A DNA stretch of 7,897 nt from an uncultured Oscillospiraceae bacterium (GTDB lineage Bacteria; Bacillota; Clostridia; Oscillospirales; Acutalibacteraceae), in NCBI GenBank assembly GCA_900552115.1, contig URYP01000102.1, positions 1 through 7,897 on the forward strand, read 5' to 3'. The notes beneath the pieces are model-generated. The model did no database searches and was not told the DNA's origin. It saw only the letters and a program-made list of their open reading frames with translations. Of the stretch, positions 6,313 to 7,897 are shown piece by piece; position 1 is the first letter of the stretch; the number at the start of each line of letters is the position of its first letter. A program made the position numbers and the translations under genes.

Positions 6313-7620
6313 TTATATGGTACCGAAACAAGCCCCGTATTCCCAAGCCTGTGGGTCGGAAGCGGCCTCATACGCGTTCCATTCGTCCCACTTTAGCCTG
6401 AGATAAGCATCCCGGACGCCGGACGGCAGCCAGCGGCCGATAAAGGCGCTGTCCTGCGCCCGTTCCAGCGCCTCTTTGAGGCTTACCGGCAGGCGCTGGG
6501 CGGATTCCTCCGATGACTGGGACAAATCCCGGTTGCAGGGCGGCATAAGGCTGCGTTTTTGCTCCACCCCATCCAGTCCCGCGTGGATTAACAGGGCAAA
6601 CGCCAGATAGGGATTGCAGGCCGGGTCGGGGGAACGCAGTTCCATGCGGTTGGCTTCCCCGGTTGTCGCCGGAATGCGGATAAGCTGGGACAGGTTGTAG
6701 CGGGACCATGTGACGTACCGGGGAGCTTCGAACGCGCCGAACCGATGATAAGAATTGGTCAGCGGATTGAGAAACGCCGTCATGTCGCCGGTCCGGTCCA
6801 AAATCCCCTGGATAAAGCTTTCGGCGCATTCACAGTGGCGGGGGCCGGTTTCAAACAGGTTTTTCCCGCCCTGCGCCAGCGACAAATCAATATGCAGACC
6901 ATTGCCACTGTGTTCCGGGAGCGGTTTGGGCAGGAAAGACGCATACAGGCCATGCTGTGCGGCGACCGCTTTCACCACCATTTTAAAGGTCATAAAATTA
7001 TCCGCCGCTGTCAGCGCGTCCGCATACCGGAAATCGATTTCGTTCTGGCCGGGGCCCTGCTCATGATGGGAACTTTCTGGCTGCAAGCCCATTTCCTCGA
7101 GCGCCAGGCAGATTTCCCGTCGTATATTTTCTCCCCTGTCCAGCGGGGTAATGTCCCCGTAAGAGCCATAATCGAGCGGTGTCCCGGTGGGATCGCCGTT
7201 TTCATCGGTATGGAACAGGTAAAATTCGCACTCGGTGCCGACGCGGCAGAGAAAGCCTTTGTCCGCCGCGCGCTGAACCGCCCGTTTCAGGACAGCGCGG
7301 CCGGAATACTCATATTCCGTGCCGTCTGGGCGGCGAATATCGCAGAACATCCGCATAACCCGTTCATGCGCCGGCCGCCAGGGCAGGATGGCGACGGTTG
7401 AACAGTCCGGCACGAGAAACAGGTCCGCTTTATCCTCATGGGCAAACCCCCGCACCGCCGCCGCGTCGAATCCGATCCCCTGCTCAAACGCCCGGGGCAG
7501 CTCGCCGGCCATGATGGCCCGGTTTTTCTGCGTTCCGGTAATATCGCAAAATGCCAGCCGGACAAACTTGACATCGTTTTCCCGGACAAAGCGCAGAACC
7601 TCCGCTTGGGAATCCTTCAT
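6313..7620 (-). CDS. glnA: Glutamine synthetase, type I, short Gram-positive form
   Basis: GlnA makes glutamine from glutamate, ammonia and ATP in the cytoplasm, normally as a dodecamer. The 435 residues contain the beta-grasp N-terminal domain (1-100), including FDAAAVRGF at 51-59, which resembles a divergent clostridial branch. The catalytic domain has metal ligands E130 and E132 in GTECEFYLF, HHEQGPGQNEIDF (185-197), H243 in GNGLHIDLSL, NSYHR (299-303), and R335/E337/R339 in NRMELRSPDP. The tail, WDEWNAYEA...., is typical of this branch. The segment that holds the adenylylated tyrosine in proteobacterial enzymes reads CNRDLSQSSEES, with no tyrosine, so control by adenylylation is not expected. 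The start at 7620 follows AAGGAGG. The gene is 16 bases after the small upstream frame and 17 bases before the ANTAR regulator, so all three probably share a transcript. Cells with this gene order often carry other glutamine synthetases, so it may not be the only copy. Confidence 0.96.
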   Translation of the reverse strand: MKDSQAEVLRFVRENDVKFVRLAFCDITGTQKNRAIMAGELPRAFEQGIGFDAAAVRGFAHEDKADLFLVPDCSTVAILPWRPAHERVMRMFCDIRRPDGTEYEYSGRAVLKRAVQRAADKGFLCRVGTECEFYLFHTDENGDPTGTPLDYGSYGDITPLDRGENIRREICLALEEMGLQPESSHHEQGPGQNEIDFRYADALTAADNFMTFKMVVKAVAAQHGLYASFLPKPLPEHSGNGLHIDLSLAQGGKNLFETGPRHCECAESFIQGILDRTGDMTAFLNPLTNSYHRFGAFEAPRYVTWSRYNLSQLIRIPATTGEANRMELRSPDPACNPYLAFALLIHAGLDGVEQKRSLMPPCNRDLSQSSEESAQRLPVSLKEALERAQDSAFIGRWLPSGVRDAYLRLKWDEWNAYEAASDPQAWEYGACFGTI

Positions 7621-7636
7621 AGCGCGCCTCCTTCTC

Positions 7637-7843
7637 TTAATAAACCGTGTAAAGCTGGCGATAGGGGTTGGAATTGTCGGGCCGGATCACCGTGAAGGGA
7701 CAGGACAGAACGGCCTCCATACTCTCGCCGAACAGCCGGCAGAACTCCTCCAGGGCGGGCCGGATGTCCGCCATATCGTTTTCGCTGGCGGGGCGGGCAA
7801 TCAACCGTTCGGACAAATCGGACGGCATTTGCCGCGAGCGCAT
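7637..7843 (-). CDS. Unrecognised small protein directly upstream of glnA
   Basis: A frame of 68 residues (MRSRQMPSDLSERLIARPAS at the start, PYRQLYTVY at the end) stops with TAA 16 bases before glnA. Its codons are strongly GC-rich at the third position, like its neighbours, and the other two frames of this strand are not, so this frame is probably coding. I do not recognise the family. It is soluble-looking, with no signal peptide or membrane segment. The middle is acidic and helical (MADIRPALEEFCRLFGESME), followed by a possible strand (SCPFTVIRP). The start is uncertain: the ATG at 7843 overlaps an upstream TGA in the TGATG arrangement, but no good ribosome site precedes it. The frame stays open upstream to a TGA at 7889-7891 without another ATG, so the coding region could begin earlier with an unusual start, or be the tail of a longer gene broken near the edge. 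Confidence 0.55.
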   Translation of the reverse strand: MRSRQMPSDLSERLIARPASENDMADIRPALEEFCRLFGESMEAVLSCPFTVIRPDNSNPYRQLYTVY

Positions 7844-7897
7844 CAAGATTCTGCAAAAAGGTTTATCTCGTTCACAGAAGGGATTTTTTCAGAGCAG
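7843..7897 (-). CDS. Possible 3' end of an upstream gene (partial, cut by the window edge)
   Basis: In the frame ending with TGA at 7843-7845, 17 codons are open to the window edge (ending INLFAES). The TGA overlaps the ATG of the next small frame, a common sign of coupled genes. The piece is too short to identify, is less GC-rich than its neighbours, and could instead be leader sequence. I see no clear promoter in it. Confidence 0.2.
   Translation of the reverse strand, partial: CSEKIPSVNEINLFAES

Noticed and set aside
6296..6346. Extra 17 residues at the ANTAR N-terminus from the upstream start at 6346
   Set aside because: This start overlaps glnA and has no good ribosome site, whereas the ATG at 6295 has GGGAGGGG at proper spacing and begins exactly where the receiver-like domain should.
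5813..6406. A 197-codon plus-strand frame opposite the ANTAR gene
   Set aside because: It is antisense to a clear ANTAR regulator, has low-complexity composition with many His, Gln and Arg residues, and has no recognisable motif.
7617..7856. A 79-codon minus-strand frame overlapping the small gene before glnA
   Set aside because: It runs in a different frame across a region whose GC-rich third positions support the 7637-7843 frame, and it overlaps the glnA start and its ribosome site.

Overview
The window looks like chromosome of a fairly GC-rich member of the Firmicutes, class Clostridia, most likely an Oscillospirales/Ruminococcaceae-type gut anaerobe. The evidence is a short Gram-positive type I glutamine synthetase next to an ANTAR-domain regulator, carA and carB of clostridial type, a dapF gene directly after carB, and strong AGGAGG-like ribosome binding sites. 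This placement is inferred from gene order and protein features, not from a database search.

About 7,060 bases (position 781 to the right edge) form one compact operon on the minus strand. In transcription order it contains: possibly the tail of an upstream gene (right edge), an unrecognised small protein (7637-7843), glnA (6313-7620), an ANTAR regulator (5729-6295), carA (4605-5708), carB (starts at 4614) and the first three quarters of dapF (781-1413). Gaps are 16, 17 and 20 bases, and carA overlaps carB by 10 bases. There is no room for internal promoters or terminators. The logic is coherent: GlnA makes glutamine, CarA takes its amide nitrogen, CarB makes carbamoyl phosphate for pyrimidines and arginine, and the ANTAR protein is of the class that binds RNA and prevents transcription termination. 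Its receiver-like half lacks a phosphoacceptor aspartate.

The left 780 bases are a mosaic. dapF stops matching its family at about position 780, just before the segment carrying the second catalytic cysteine. There it joins, in frame, the DNA-binding end of an AraC-family regulator (229-780). The carB stop codon is also absent, so a single reading frame of 1,461 codons (229-4614) runs through carB, dapF' and araC'. Immediately beyond the araC' stop, on the opposite strand, is a frameshifted start of an IS3-family transposase orfA (124 to about 233), preceded by AT-rich sequence with no gene. This is either a real rearrangement beside an insertion sequence or a join made during assembly. The truncation of a normally essential gene makes the assembly explanation serious.

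No RNA genes, CRISPR arrays, riboswitches or convincing terminators were seen.
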